64,000 nucleotides of DNA from Leptospira mtsangambouensis (GTDB lineage: Bacteria > Spirochaetota > Leptospiria > Leptospirales > Leptospiraceae), in contig NZ_RQHK01000002.1 of NCBI RefSeq assembly GCF_004770475.1, positions 1,342,001 to 1,406,000 on the forward strand, in the 5' to 3' direction. Both the position numbers and the translations under genes were made by a program. Of this stretch, positions 18,168 through 27,344 are shown piece after piece; position 1 is the first letter of the stretch; the number at the start of each line of letters is the position of its first letter. The notes under the pieces were generated by a model. The model was not told the DNA's origin. It ran no database searches and worked only from the letters and a program-made list of their open reading frames with translations.

Positions 18168-19040
18168 ATGATTCAGAAGTCGGAAGAAGCACTTGCCTAT
18201 CTTTCTAATGGTGAGTTTGAAACTGCAAAATCTCTTTATTCCGTACTTCTGGACAGAGACCCACTTGATTTAGCCTCCATCAGCGGTTTTTACATTGCCA
18301 GTTTTTGGGACCATAGACTTGATCTAATTCTAAAAACAAGAGAAGGAAAAGATAGAGGAAAACTCCTACTCGGGTTATTTGCCGATTTTGAATCCGAAAT
18401 CCGAAAACGTGGGTACCATTCCACTGATAGTTTTTATGCCACCCAAGACTGCATCTTAAAAGAAGCACGAGACCACCTGAAACTTGCCTACCAATGGGAA
18501 GGAGCCAATGCGCTCGACAAAGATCTGTTACGTGATCTGGCAGCTTGTCTCATTAAAATCCAAGATTATGGAATGGCTTTGGAAGTATTACTCTATGGCG
18601 GAAACAAACAATCACCAGTCCTCCACTACTACCTTGCCGAAACACAAGTGATGACGGGAAATGAAAGAGAGGGAATAGAAACCTACCGAACTGCATTTTT
18701 AAATGACCCTCAACTTTTTCCCCATACCATCGTTCGTTGGCCACCCCTTCTTTCTCTCATCCAAAAGGCAAGTGAGATCACTTCAAAAGAAGAAGAGATG
18801 AAGGAACTTGTCCCTGTCCTTGCATGGAGAGAAGGACTCTTTCACCCTCCTTTGAAAAAGGACGAAACAACCATTCAAATTTGGTTTTCTGAATTAAAGA
18901 GGCTTGCTGATAGTAAGGAAAGGAGTGGAGGAAGTTTTCGTCTGGAAGCGAGGATGGAACAATTGGCTTTGGCCATTCTCCATTCGGCTGACGACATCCG
19001 TTCCCGCGATGCCGTCCAATTTGCCAAAGGATTTGTTTAA
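18168..19040 (+). CDS. TPR-like hypothetical protein
   Basis: 290 residues from ATG 18168. Helical repeats at the start (EEALAYLSNGEFETAKSLYSVLLDRDPLDLAS) and in the middle (YYLAETQVMTGNEREGIETYRTAFLNDPQLF) look like TPR pairs. No signal peptide. A longer open frame extends upstream but it overlaps hpf in another frame and is not protein-like, so I start at 18168, just after the hpf stop. Likely cotranscribed with hpf. Function unknown. Confidence 0.75.
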   Translation: MIQKSEEALAYLSNGEFETAKSLYSVLLDRDPLDLASISGFYIASFWDHRLDLILKTREGKDRGKLLLGLFADFESEIRKRGYHSTDSFYATQDCILKEARDHLKLAYQWEGANALDKDLLRDLAACLIKIQDYGMALEVLLYGGNKQSPVLHYYLAETQVMTGNEREGIETYRTAFLNDPQLFPHTIVRWPPLLSLIQKASEITSKEEEMKELVPVLAWREGLFHPPLKKDETTIQIWFSELKRLADSKERSGGSFRLEARMEQLALAILHSADDIRSRDAVQFAKGFV

Positions 19041-19043
19041 GAA

Positions 19044-19616
19044 TTATCTTTCTACAGATTCGATGAGAAGTCTTAACTCATCTGCTGACGATTCTCTTCC
19101 TGTTTTTTCATAATACAATTCCAATTCCCGAAGTCCATACACCGCTCCAGGAGCAGATCGCAAACGATCTAGTAACACACGTTTTTGATAGGATTCATTT
19201 AGATCAAGGCTTGTTGGTTCGTATTGGTAGTTGTTTTGTTCGATCACTACACCCGCTGTATCTTGATTTCCCGGAAGATTTGGTTCTTGGGAAGTCCGGT
19301 TGGCAAGGACAAAAACAAGGCTTAAAGCCATGACGGCAGAGAAGGAATATTGAACCGTTCGATTTTCGATTAAGTCTCGGAAGGTGAAGGAGATCTTTTG
19401 GTTGGGTTTGTCGATGGTGACAGATTCGAGGAGGTTGAAAAGGCGGGTGTCAAAGTCTTTTGACATTCGGGGAAGGATGGTGTCTTCCTTTTCCTTCACC
19501 CTTTGGAAAAGAGAACAAATCTTATTTTCCAAAACCACATTGTCTGTATCCTCAGGAAATAGACCCGGATATTGTGAACGAAACCAATCTTTTAAACTCA
19601 TAAACTTATTTTTCAA
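19044..19616 (-). CDS. single-pass membrane protein next to ECF sigma, possible anti-sigma factor
   Basis: 190 residues. The helical N-terminal part (about 1-95) is predicted cytosolic. One transmembrane segment follows (YSFSAVMALSLVFVLANR, ~100-117), then a periplasmic tail of ~70 residues. This topology, the gene order directly after an ECF sigma gene and an 11-base overlap are typical of sigma/anti-sigma pairs. No zinc-binding ZAS motif (HxxxCxxC) is visible, so the call rests on context. The TTG start at 19616 has GGAGAAGG 5-7 bases upstream inside the sigma gene; ATG 19601 is the alternative. Confidence 0.6.
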   Translation of the reverse strand: MKNKFMSLKDWFRSQYPGLFPEDTDNVVLENKICSLFQRVKEKEDTILPRMSKDFDTRLFNLLESVTIDKPNQKISFTFRDLIENRTVQYSFSAVMALSLVFVLANRTSQEPNLPGNQDTAGVVIEQNNYQYEPTSLDLNESYQKRVLLDRLRSAPGAVYGLRELELYYEKTGRESSADELRLLIESVER

Positions 19617-20184
19617 AGAACCCTTCTCCCTTTTCGTCTTTCTGGATGAGGTGCTTCAAAAACTCCTTCGCCTTGAAGAGACGACTCTTAACCGTACCTA
19701 CGTTGCATTCCATGATCTCGGCAATTTCATTATACGAAAGATTTTCGAAATAACGAAGTTCCAAAACCTGTTTGTAGGAATCTTCTAAGAGTGCAATCTT
19801 ATCCATTAGATAACGAGACTCCTCAGAAAGTTCCAATTTTTTTTCATATCCGACACGAGAATCCACAAATTGGTTATCTCCCGAGTCATCCATGGGTTTT
19901 TCCCGACCCCGTTTCTTCTTGGCGAGCAAATCTTTTGATTTATTCACCACAATGCGGTAGAGCCAGGTATAAACCCCTGCCTCTGCACGGAAGTTTTGGA
20001 TGGATTTATAACCAGAAATGAGGGCGTCTTGGACAATATCCTCCGCATCATCTCCATCTTTTACCATGGAAACAGCTTTGCGGAACAATCGTTCTCGGAA
20101 AGGGGACACTAAGGTCATGTAGGCAGTCGGATCCCCTGCTTTGATCTTTTGGAGGAGGATTTTTTCCTTCTCCCGCAGGGTCAT
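19606..20184 (-). CDS. ECF-type RNA polymerase sigma factor
   Basis: 192 residues. Region 2 is seen in AYMTLVSPFRERLFRKAVSM and DDAEDIVQDALISGYKSIQNF, with VYTWLYRIVVNKSKDLL at region 2.4. Region 4 is KQVLELRYFENLSYNEIAEIMECNVGTVKSRLFKAKEFLK with the HTH. This is an RpoE-like alternative sigma that directs transcription of a stress or envelope regulon. ATG 20184 has AGAAGG upstream; an ATG nine codons earlier has none. Followed immediately by the putative anti-sigma gene. Confidence 0.92.
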   Translation of the reverse strand: MTLREKEKILLQKIKAGDPTAYMTLVSPFRERLFRKAVSMVKDGDDAEDIVQDALISGYKSIQNFRAEAGVYTWLYRIVVNKSKDLLAKKKRGREKPMDDSGDNQFVDSRVGYEKKLELSEESRYLMDKIALLEDSYKQVLELRYFENLSYNEIAEIMECNVGTVKSRLFKAKEFLKHLIQKDEKGEGFFEK

Positions 20185-20271
20185 ATTTTTGCCTTCTAGG
20201 GGGCGTGGCATGAGGCCTAGAATTTCGAATCCGAGAATTCTATCAATGTTTTTCGGTTCTTTCCTCTAGGT

Positions 20272-22098
20272 CTAGATCCGGTGAAACATGGTTTCTAAAT
20301 CTTTTCTTGTGAGTTTGATGAGAGTGGGCCGACCGTGGGGACAAAGGGAAGGGTTTTCACAATATGACAATCTTTGTAACAATTCCCCAATGATGGGGTC
20401 AGAGACCTGATCCCCTTTTTTAATGGCCGAACGACAAGCCACACATTTAGCCATTTCATCGTAGAGCTCTTTGTCTTCCGGGTCTTTTTGTTTGAACCTT
20501 TCCCAAAGATCCAAAATGGTTTCGGTTTCTTTTCCTGGATCAATGTAAGAAGGGACTTCCCGGATGAGAATGGTTCCTCCCGAAAACGGTTCGAGAGTGA
20601 TTCCAAGTTCTGCAAACCGATGTTTTTCTTCTAACATCTCTTCGGCTTCTTCTTTGGTCAGTTCCAAACGAATCGGAGTGAGTAGGCTTTGGGACTTATA
20701 GGCTTTGGACTTTAGGTCACGCAAAACTTCTTCGTAACGAATCCTTTCATGGGCCGTATGTTGGTCGATGATATAGAGTCCATCCTCTGCCTCAGCCAAG
20801 ATAAAGGTCTCAAATAAAACCCCGTAGTGTTTTTTCGGGACAAACAAATTGTGTTTGGTAAGATTCTCACCTAATAAATGTAAGTTTGTCCCTGCCCCAA
20901 TTCCTTCTAGAGAAAATCCTTGTCTTCCTTCAATGGAACTTGGACCAATGAGTGACTCACCTTCCGTTTGGAGATTGCCAAACATCCCTTGGCCTGTACC
21001 AAACCCAAAACCAGGGCCACCGAATCCAGACCCGAAGGAAGATTCCCCTCCTCGGTTTTCATAAGGAATTGGCATGGAAAGCCTTCGGCGCATTTCTAAA
21101 AATTCCACAGGTGTCGAGGTTCGTAAAACTTCAGTGATCCCTTGGAAAAGAATTCCCGTAATGGTTTCTTCCGATAAAAACCGAACTTCCTTTTTTTGCG
21201 GATGAACATTCACATCCACAAATTCACGAGGGAGATCAAAAAATAAATAAGCGTAAGGAAAGGCACCACTCGGAAGGAGTTCCCCATAACAACGTTTGAG
21301 AATTTGTGCCGAAAACTTTAATTCCACAGAACGGTTGTTTACAAAGAAAAATTGTCCCGTGCGGGATGATTTATAAAAATCAGGATGGGAGATCCAACCA
21401 CGAAGAGTCATACCATTGCGACTGGAATTCACTGGCAAAAGATGGTCTCGAAGATTTTCGCCGTAAACAGATAACACGCGTTCGAGGCCGTCTTCGGGAA
21501 CTACATTCAAAACTTCCTTTCCATTCTGCAAATACCGAAATCCAATTTTTGGTTCGGAGACTGCCATGGTTTGGACGCGTGCCCTGTTTTTTTTCTCTTC
21601 CCCCGTTTCGGTTTTTAGAAATTTCCGCCTAACTGGTGTATTATAAAATAAATCTTTGATTTCAATTTTGGTTCCAATAAAAAAAGGAATTTCTTCTTCT
21701 TTTACAATTTTCCCTTCATCGACTATCACACGGTAAGCGGTACGATTTCCCTCTGTTCCCGATTCCAAAACCATCCGCGATACAGAGGCAATTGACGCCA
21801 GAGCTTCCCCGCGAAACCCGAAAGTGAAAAGATGTTCCAAGTCATGGAAGTCTTGGATTTTAGAAGTGGCGTAACGTTTGATGGCAAGAGGCAAATCCTC
21901 TTTTTGGATTCCATGTCCGTTGTCGGAAACAAGGATCCGACCAAACCCAGCAGAATCGGTAGCAATTTCGATTTTGGTCGCACCTGCATCGATGGAATTT
22001 TCGATGAGTTCTTTCAGAATGGAATGTGTAGACTCAATCACCTCACCGGCGGCAATTTGGTTGATTAAGTCCGCCGAGAGTGAATGAATGATGCCCAT
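20272..22098 (-). CDS. mutL: DNA mismatch repair protein MutL
   Basis: 608 residues. The GHKL ATPase N-terminus is complete: [76 protein letters not shown] Gly/Phe-rich linker (~355-400) leads to the C-terminal dimerisation domain with [18 protein letters not shown]. The C-terminus has [14 protein letters not shown] and CPHGRPTLI. The endonuclease motif DQHAxxERxxYE is nearly intact here ([13 protein letters not shown]), which together with CPHGRP suggests a nicking-competent MutL rather than the E. coli type. ATG 22098. Confidence 0.97.
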   Translation of the reverse strand: MGIIHSLSADLINQIAAGEVIESTHSILKELIENSIDAGATKIEIATDSAGFGRILVSDNGHGIQKEDLPLAIKRYATSKIQDFHDLEHLFTFGFRGEALASIASVSRMVLESGTEGNRTAYRVIVDEGKIVKEEEIPFFIGTKIEIKDLFYNTPVRRKFLKTETGEEKKNRARVQTMAVSEPKIGFRYLQNGKEVLNVVPEDGLERVLSVYGENLRDHLLPVNSSRNGMTLRGWISHPDFYKSSRTGQFFFVNNRSVELKFSAQILKRCYGELLPSGAFPYAYLFFDLPREFVDVNVHPQKKEVRFLSEETITGILFQGITEVLRTSTPVEFLEMRRRLSMPIPYENRGGESSFGSGFGGPGFGFGTGQGMFGNLQTEGESLIGPSSIEGRQGFSLEGIGAGTNLHLLGENLTKHNLFVPKKHYGVLFETFILAEAEDGLYIIDQHTAHERIRYEEVLRDLKSKAYKSQSLLTPIRLELTKEEAEEMLEEKHRFAELGITLEPFSGGTILIREVPSYIDPGKETETILDLWERFKQKDPEDKELYDEMAKCVACRSAIKKGDQVSDPIIGELLQRLSYCENPSLCPHGRPTLIKLTRKDLETMFHRI

Positions 22099-22110
22099 AG
22101 GACAATCATG

Positions 22111-22131
22111 GGATAGGGAACCTCCCTATCC
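22111..22131. other. 9-bp inverted repeat between perR-like gene and mutL
   Basis: GGATAGGGA and TCCCTATCC with a 3-base loop, 13-33 bases upstream of the mutL ATG. The T run is on the wrong side for a minus-strand terminator, so it may be a leader structure that affects mutL translation or partial readthrough from the Fur-family gene. Confidence 0.5.
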
Positions 22132-22142
22132 AGAAAAAATTA

Positions 22143-22514
22143 CTAAGAATGGCAGGAAGAACAGGTGCCGGAAACCACGATGTCCACGTGTTTCACCTGA
22201 AAACCCAAACTTTGCCAATCTGTGTCTGCACTGAGTTTCAATGGAGGAACATCCAAAATTTTCCCGCAGTCACTGCAAAGCAAATGAGAGTGGTCATCCA
22301 AAAAGGCATCATAACGAACCGAATCCGATTCGATATTGAGTTTGTTTACCATCTTGTGTTCCACTAAATATTCTAAGGAATTGTAAACGGTGGCAAAACT
22401 AATTTTGTCAGCTTTTCCCCGAACGGATTCAAAAACCATCTTTGCTGTGGGGTGGTCTTTTCTTTCTTTTAGGTCATTAAAAATTAGTTCTCTGTGTTTT
22501 GTGAGTGCTTTCAT
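22143..22514 (-). CDS. Fur/PerR-family transcriptional regulator
   Basis: 123-residue metal-dependent repressor. The winged helix is in residues ~1-75 (HPTAKMVFESVRGKADKISFATVYNSLEYLVEHKMV). The dimerisation/metal domain has HSHLLCSDCGKILD and a C-terminal CSSCHS, giving the two CxxC pairs of the structural zinc site. It resembles PerR more than Fur in size and in the Asp/His context (YDAFLDDHSH), but peroxide sensing cannot be proven from sequence. ATG 22514 has AAGG upstream. It is divergent from the flavin reductase across ~100 bases, a natural place for autoregulation. Confidence 0.88.
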   Translation of the reverse strand: MKALTKHRELIFNDLKERKDHPTAKMVFESVRGKADKISFATVYNSLEYLVEHKMVNKLNIESDSVRYDAFLDDHSHLLCSDCGKILDVPPLKLSADTDWQSLGFQVKHVDIVVSGTCSSCHS

Positions 22515-22618
22515 ACTATTGCCTTACCCTTAAATCATTCGCAAATTATCAAAGGGTCAAATGGAATTTGGTTTTTAGAATCCTTCCAGAAATTGATATT
22601 TGTCAATACGGAGGCTTT

Positions 22619-23098
22619 ATGCCCGCATCCATCGACCAGTTTAAATCTTCACTTTCGCGTTGGGCCAGTGGAGTTTGTGTGATCACTTATGAATCCACAG
22701 AGAAAAAAGGAGGGATCACTGTTTCTAGTTTTTCTTCCGTTTCCCTCGAACCGCCGTTAGTTTTATTCTGTTTGGCCAAAGATTCCAGTGCCAAAGAACC
22801 TATCGAAAAAGCAGGAAACTTCGTGGTGAATATTCTTTCTTCCGAACAAAAACAAATTTCCGCTGATTTTGCTTCTGGTTCCCTGGACAAAGCGGTTGTT
22901 TTGGAAGGACTAAAACCAGGAACCCTCTCCACCGGAGCCCCAGTTTTACCGGATTCGTTGGCCTCACTTGACTGCACAGTGAACCAAACCATCGATGCTG
23001 GGGACCACTGGATTTTCATTGGTCTTGTGGAAGCAGTAGTGACGAGAGATGGATCTCCCCTCCTCTATTTCAATCGCAATTATAGGGAACTTGTTTAA
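22619..23098 (+). CDS. flavin reductase (NAD(P)H:FMN oxidoreductase, RutF/HpaC-like)
   Basis: 159 residues with the split-barrel FMN-binding fold: FKSSLSRWASGVCVITYES, then GGITVSSFSSVSLEPPLVLFCLAKDS (flavin-binding strand), AGNFVVNILSSEQ and DHWIFIGLVEAV. It would reduce FMN/FAD for a monooxygenase or for iron/redox homeostasis. ATG 22619 follows GGAGG at ideal spacing; the open frame upstream is not flavin-reductase-like. Divergent from the Fur-family regulator, which may control it; purL begins 10 bases downstream. Confidence 0.9.
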   Translation: MPASIDQFKSSLSRWASGVCVITYESTEKKGGITVSSFSSVSLEPPLVLFCLAKDSSAKEPIEKAGNFVVNILSSEQKQISADFASGSLDKAVVLEGLKPGTLSTGAPVLPDSLASLDCTVNQTIDAGDHWIFIGLVEAVVTRDGSPLLYFNRNYRELV

Positions 23099-23107
23099 GG
23101 AATCAGT

Positions 23108-25354
23108 ATGGAAAAAGAGAAAGTTAGTCTGGAAGATGCGAAAGAACACGGACTTACGGAAACTGAATTTGTAGAGATCCAAAAGATCTTAGGAAGAATG
23201 CCCAACTCCACAGAGCTTGGAATCTTCTCCGCCATGTGGTCGGAACACTGCTCTTATAAAAATTCAATTTTAAAATTAAAAACCCTTCCCACTAAGTCGG
23301 AAAAACTCCTCGCCCAAGCGGGGGAAGAAAATGCGGGAGCCATGGACATCGGGGATGGACTTGCGGTAGTCTTCAAAATCGAAAGTCATAACCACCCAAC
23401 GGCCGTAGAACCTTACCAAGGTGCCGCCACTGGTGTTGGTGGGATCATGCGAGATATTTTTACAATGGGAGCTCGTCCCATCACTTCTCTCAACTCACTT
23501 AGGTTTGGTGACCCGAAAGAACCACGTAACAAGTATTTACTCACACGTGCCGTCAAAGGAATCGGTGACTATGGCAACTCTCTAGGGATTGCTGTGGGTG
23601 GTGGGGAACTATTCATCCATCCTACATTTACGAAAAATCCACTGGTGAATGCCATGACTGTGGGAATTGCTCGTCACGACCAAATGGCTTCTGCCTCTAC
23701 CAAAGGAATGGTAGGAAATAAAGTTTATATCGTAGGTGCCACAACAGGACGCGATGGAATCCACGGTGCCAGTTTTGCCTCAAAAGACCTCACCAAAGAA
23801 TCGGAAGAAAAAAGATCCGCAGTACAAGTCGGTGATCCCTTTATGGAAAAACTTCTGATGGAAGCATCCCTCGAAGCCATCCAAAAGAACCTCCTTGTGG
23901 GAATCCAAGATATGGGAGCAGCTGGAATTTCTTGTGCGACTTCGGAGATGAGTGCCAAAGGTAAAACCGGAATGGATGTGGACTTAGACAAAGTCCCTCT
24001 CCGTGAATCGGATATGAACGCTTATGAAATTATGTTATCCGAATCCCAAGAGCGAATGCTTGTCATTCCGGAAACAGGAAAGGAAGAAGAACTTGTTTCT
24101 ATCTTTCACAAATGGGGACTGAACGCCGTAGAGATCGGAACAGTTACCGGTGATGGGATCCTTCGCATCCGAAAAGATGGAAAACTCAAAGCCGAAATCC
24201 CTGCGGACTCACTGGTCCTTGGTGGTGGTGCTCCGCGTTACGTGAGAGAAGAAAAAAGACCGACTTACCTCGATGAGGTGACAAAGTTTGATCCAAACAA
24301 AATTAATGACTTATCCAAAGACACTGTTTCCCAAACTCTAAACACCCTCCTTGCTTCTTTAAATATCAGTTCGAGACGACCTCTCTATGAACAGTATGAT
24401 ACGGAAGTAGGACTTGTGAAAGTGGTAGAACCTGGTGAAGACGGAGGCCTTGTACGCATCCCTGGAACTAAAAAAGGAATTGCTGTCGCAACAGACTGTA
24501 ACTCGCGTTACACCTTCCTAAACCCTTACGAAGGGGCTCAAATTGCCGTTTGTGAATCGGCAAGAAACGTAGCCTCTACGGGTGCAGAACCTTACGGGGT
24601 CACAAACAACCTAAACTTCGGAAATCCATACATCCCTGAAAACTATTATATCTTTAGCGAATGTGTGAGAGGACTTGGGGATGCATGTCGTTTCCTTGGA
24701 CTTCCCGTCACTGGTGGAAACGTATCCTTCTACAATGAATCGCCGGAAGGGCCTGTGTTCCCAACACCTACCATTGGTATGGTGGGAGTGATCGATGATG
24801 TAGCAAAAGGACTTCATACCTACCCTCGCACAGAAAATGAAGTTTTGTATGCCCTTGTGGGAGAATTCCAACCTACGATCTCCGCTTCCGAATACCTTTA
24901 CCGGTTTCATGGCCTTGATACAGGTAAAATTCCAACTGTTTCTCTTGTTAAAGAAAAAGCAAACATTGACACACTCATCTCTTGTCGCAAAGAAGGACTT
25001 CTCACTTCCGCCAAAGATCTGTCACTCGGTGGCCTTCTTGTGGCACTGGCAAAAATTGTGATTTCTGGAAATAAAGGGTTGGAAGTAAACCTAGAAGAAC
25101 TTCAAAAAAGATTCAAACGTCTCGACGAACTTTGTTTTGGTGAAACGGGAGCATCCTTTGTTGTCAGTTTCCTTCCTGCAGACGAAGAAAAAATCAAAGC
25201 AAAATACAGCCAAGCGGGACTTGGTTTTACAACTTTAGGTAAATCCAATTCCAAATCCTCCCTTTCTGTCAAAGGAAACGGATTCCAATGGGAATGGACT
25301 TCCAAATCTTTAGAAACAGAATTTGAATCCGGCTTGAAAGCTTATTTCGAATAG
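23108..25354 (+). CDS. purL: phosphoribosylformylglycinamidine synthase subunit PurL
   Basis: 748 residues, the small-type PurL that works with separate PurS and PurQ. It converts FGAR plus glutamine and ATP to FGAM in purine synthesis. Key motifs: MWSEHCSYKNS near residue 42, FKIESHNHPTAVEPYQGAATGVGG (ATP/substrate loop), GDPFMEKLLMEASLE, QDMGAAGISCATSEMSAKG and VTGGNVSFYNES in the second half. Cotranscribed with the flavin reductase; an intrinsic terminator follows at once. Confidence 0.97.
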   Translation: MEKEKVSLEDAKEHGLTETEFVEIQKILGRMPNSTELGIFSAMWSEHCSYKNSILKLKTLPTKSEKLLAQAGEENAGAMDIGDGLAVVFKIESHNHPTAVEPYQGAATGVGGIMRDIFTMGARPITSLNSLRFGDPKEPRNKYLLTRAVKGIGDYGNSLGIAVGGGELFIHPTFTKNPLVNAMTVGIARHDQMASASTKGMVGNKVYIVGATTGRDGIHGASFASKDLTKESEEKRSAVQVGDPFMEKLLMEASLEAIQKNLLVGIQDMGAAGISCATSEMSAKGKTGMDVDLDKVPLRESDMNAYEIMLSESQERMLVIPETGKEEELVSIFHKWGLNAVEIGTVTGDGILRIRKDGKLKAEIPADSLVLGGGAPRYVREEKRPTYLDEVTKFDPNKINDLSKDTVSQTLNTLLASLNISSRRPLYEQYDTEVGLVKVVEPGEDGGLVRIPGTKKGIAVATDCNSRYTFLNPYEGAQIAVCESARNVASTGAEPYGVTNNLNFGNPYIPENYYIFSECVRGLGDACRFLGLPVTGGNVSFYNESPEGPVFPTPTIGMVGVIDDVAKGLHTYPRTENEVLYALVGEFQPTISASEYLYRFHGLDTGKIPTVSLVKEKANIDTLISCRKEGLLTSAKDLSLGGLLVALAKIVISGNKGLEVNLEELQKRFKRLDELCFGETGASFVVSFLPADEEKIKAKYSQAGLGFTTLGKSNSKSSLSVKGNGFQWEWTSKSLETEFESGLKAYFE

Positions 25355-25380
25355 AAGCCCTCAAAGGCTTCTGGTTTTTA
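25354..25380 (+). terminator. rho-independent terminator of purL
   Basis: GAAGCC/GGCTTC stem with a 6-base loop, beginning at the last base of the purL stop codon and followed by TGGTTTTTA. Confidence 0.8.
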
Positions 25381-25789
25381 CGAGTTTGGTAAGATGGTTT
25401 GTGCGAATATAGTATCCCCGCCCGATCTGAGGGTGGGGAACTAGACCCGCCACCCAATGGTTCTCCTCTACCACGAACGACCAAAACTTGCCAGCCCAAT
25501 CGACATCTAAAAAAAAAAATTTTCTAAAAAGTTCATACTTCCACTTACTCTGATTTTCTTTCCTTGGGTGCGCCTCCACCCTGTTAGTGGAGTGATCTCC
25601 CATCAAAATGGACCGGGCTACTCCGGGGTCCGCTTTTCGCTCCCGTCCTTTGTCGGTTCCCGCCAAAGGACCAAGCCCTCCGTATCCCTGGCGCGGGAAG
25701 AACCCATTCCAATTCAGAAAATTGTCGCTCCCCAATCTAAATATTGTCTTGAAACTTTCCTTTCTCTATCCAAACTTCTGGATTAACTT
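25381..25789. other. GC-rich structured non-coding block, possible dispersed repeat
   Basis: No convincing gene in ~400 bases. Local inverted repeats are dense. CCCC-CCC/GGG-GGGG lies near 25415-25438, CTCCAC/GTGGAG at 25574-25592, GGACC/GGTCC at 25610-25631, and CCTTTG/CAAAGG at 25647-25669. Base composition is far more GC-rich than flanks, resembling the attC sites downstream in character though not in sequence. Candidates are a dispersed intergenic repeat or a structured RNA. Open frames exist on both strands here but have odd composition. Confidence 0.5.
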
Positions 25790-26167
25790 ATGGGTAAATT
25801 TTTAATTCGTTTCAGTTTTTTTCTCATCCTCCTCGCCATACTTTTTGCGGGTTATACTTGGCTCACTCTCCAGTGGAGTTACTCCGAGGGAGATCGTGCA
25901 GGCTACATCCAAAAACTTTCTAAAAAAGGTTGGATTTGCAAAACTTGGGAAGGGGAAATGGCCCTCGTCACAATGCCTGGGACGATGACGGAAAAATTCT
26001 ACTTTAGCATTCGAGATGAAGCCATAGCAGAGCAACTCAACGGTTCTATTGGCAAACGAGTCGTTTTGGAATATGAAGAACATGTAGGAGTTCCTTTTAG
26101 CTGTTTTGCCGAAACAAGTTATTTTGTGACAGGGGTCAAAACCGTCCAAGAAGTTCCTCCCCTATAA
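25790..26167 (+). CDS. conserved hypothetical single-pass membrane protein
   Basis: 125 residues. One N-terminal helix (LIRFSFFLILLAILFAGYTWL) is followed by a soluble domain with GDRAGYIQKLSKKGWICKTWEGEMALV and GKRVVLEYEEHVGVPFSCFAETSYFVTGVK. I recall this pattern in short uncharacterised proteins of Bacteroidetes and Leptospira, sometimes mislabelled as 6-phosphogluconate dehydrogenase. The soluble part is an all-beta (OB-like) candidate. Function unknown; probably periplasmic. Confidence 0.75.
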   Translation: MGKFLIRFSFFLILLAILFAGYTWLTLQWSYSEGDRAGYIQKLSKKGWICKTWEGEMALVTMPGTMTEKFYFSIRDEAIAEQLNGSIGKRVVLEYEEHVGVPFSCFAETSYFVTGVKTVQEVPPL

Positions 26168-26177
26168 GTGTTTCCTC

Positions 26178-26219
26178 TTGTTTTCTCTAGGGATTCCAAA
26201 AGCTCTCTAGAGAAAACAA
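26178..26219. other. 13-bp-arm inverted repeat downstream of 25790 gene
   Basis: TTGTTTTCTCTAG and CTAGAGAAAACAA separated by 16 bases, starting 10 bases after the stop. No T tract, so it is either a weak terminator or an mRNA-stabilising hairpin. Nothing else is recognised in 26220-26360. Confidence 0.55.
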
Positions 26220-26362
26220 ACCTCCCCCTAAAACTAAACTCCAATACGGAGTGCCCTTCTCTCTCACCTATCTAGGTTTTTCATTACAAGCATCACCCAT
26301 TTCTAAATTTATTTCCTTAGGACCTGAGAAGCCCTAGAGAGGTAAATCGAATTAAAATGAAA

Positions 26363-26381
26363 AAGGTAAGTGACTTACTTT
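26363..26381. promoter_or_regulatory. palindromic operator-like site upstream of the RecA-like/PolB unit
   Basis: GTAAGTGACTTAC (26366-26378) is a perfect 13-base palindrome around a central G and is extended by A/T complementary flanks. It lies ~80 bases before ATG 26457; between them is an AT-rich stretch with promoter-like hexamers. A repressor-binding site, possibly of the SOS type, is plausible. The sequence does not match the TTTGN5CAAA-like box I recall for leptospiral LexA. Confidence 0.4.
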
Positions 26382-26456
26382 TTCGAACCAATGAAAAAAG
26401 AAACTCGCAAACAAATTACACTTTACATATTTTTACTATACATATAAATAGTATTC

Positions 26457-27062
26457 ATGGATCTCACGGAACATTCCCAAGTTTCAACCAATGTCTACGA
26501 ACCCATTCAGAACTGGAACCAGAGAGACCTCGGATTACTGACCGGAGAAAGAGGGATGTACCGGCTGGCACATTTTTGGCAGTATGCCTTGGTCTGTTCC
26601 GGGTTTCAGGTTTTTAACCTAGACTGCGCCATTCGATTCAACCCCTTCACCATCGCCGAAGAAACCAGAAAACAAAATCTACAACCAGAACCATTTTTAG
26701 AGCAAATTAGAGTCCAAAGGGCCTTTACCCCTTATCAGATATTAGATGCAATCCAAATCATATTAAACACAAAAGAGGAGAATACCATTTATTTTCTGTT
26801 AGCTCCTTGCAAACAATTTTTAGATGGAGATGTCAAAGAAGATGAAGGTTTATTTTTATTAAACTTAATGTTGCAATTGATTGAAAAATTTCCTGGTGAA
26901 AATGTTCCACTCCTCATCATCGAATCTTGGACATACTCGCATAAAAACTTTCAAATTTTTTTCCCAAAACTATTACGCACCACACAAAACCTATGGGAAT
27001 TAAAAACAGAAGAAGGCCTTTCTCGCATTCGTACAAGAAAAACTTCAATTACAGGAGTATAA
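26457..27062 (+). CDS. RecA/RadA-like protein lacking Walker A
   Basis: 201 residues. The order of segments recalls a RecA/Rad51 core. FQVFNLDCAIRFNPFTIAEE corresponds to the strand and helix usually read as YIDTE-FRPERI, and VQRAFTPYQILDAIQIILN to the following ARAY motif. VPLLIIESWTY is a Walker-B-like hydrophobic strand. No GxxxxGKT is present, so ATP binding in the usual way is doubtful. It is first in a tight three-gene run ending in a family-B DNA polymerase, which suggests an ImuA/SulA-like accessory that couples a specialised polymerase to DNA repair. No clear ribosome-binding site precedes ATG 26457; the promoter is very close. Family assignment is moderate. Confidence 0.55.
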   Translation: MDLTEHSQVSTNVYEPIQNWNQRDLGLLTGERGMYRLAHFWQYALVCSGFQVFNLDCAIRFNPFTIAEETRKQNLQPEPFLEQIRVQRAFTPYQILDAIQIILNTKEENTIYFLLAPCKQFLDGDVKEDEGLFLLNLMLQLIEKFPGENVPLLIIESWTYSHKNFQIFFPKLLRTTQNLWELKTEEGLSRIRTRKTSITGV

Positions 27063-27063
27063 T

Positions 27064-27321
27064 ATGGGAAGAACTATTGCCCCCTATTCTCGTCAGATGT
27101 TACAAATAGAAGAAAACTTATCAGATTTCCGAAGATCTCTTCGCAAACAAGACCAAGATATTTTTGATGATCTCATCAGAACTGCCAAATTACAAGTGCA
27201 AGCTGGTGTTATGGCATCATTACCCTATCCTATTGATTCTATGATCCTATCCATGCTCATCGATCTAAAAAAAGAGATGAATGAAATAAAAAAAGGCCTA
27301 CAGAAAATCCCAGACAAGTGA
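27064..27321 (+). CDS. small helical protein between RecA-like and PolB genes
   Basis: 85 residues, predicted mostly helical, with a C-terminal coiled-coil-like stretch (SMLIDLKKEMNEIKKGLQKI). AGGAG lies 6 bases before ATG 27064, and the gene starts 1 base after the preceding stop, so translation is coupled. No known domain. The strict position suggests a subunit or adaptor of the polymerase. Confidence 0.7.
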   Translation: MGRTIAPYSRQMLQIEENLSDFRRSLRKQDQDIFDDLIRTAKLQVQAGVMASLPYPIDSMILSMLIDLKKEMNEIKKGLQKIPDK

Positions 27322-27344
27322 CTACACATTAAAGCCAAAAGACT

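Noticed and set aside
25361..25735. Minus-strand 124-residue frame over the GC-rich block
   Set aside because: Composition is that of structured non-coding DNA, and overlapping frames are open on the other strand as well.
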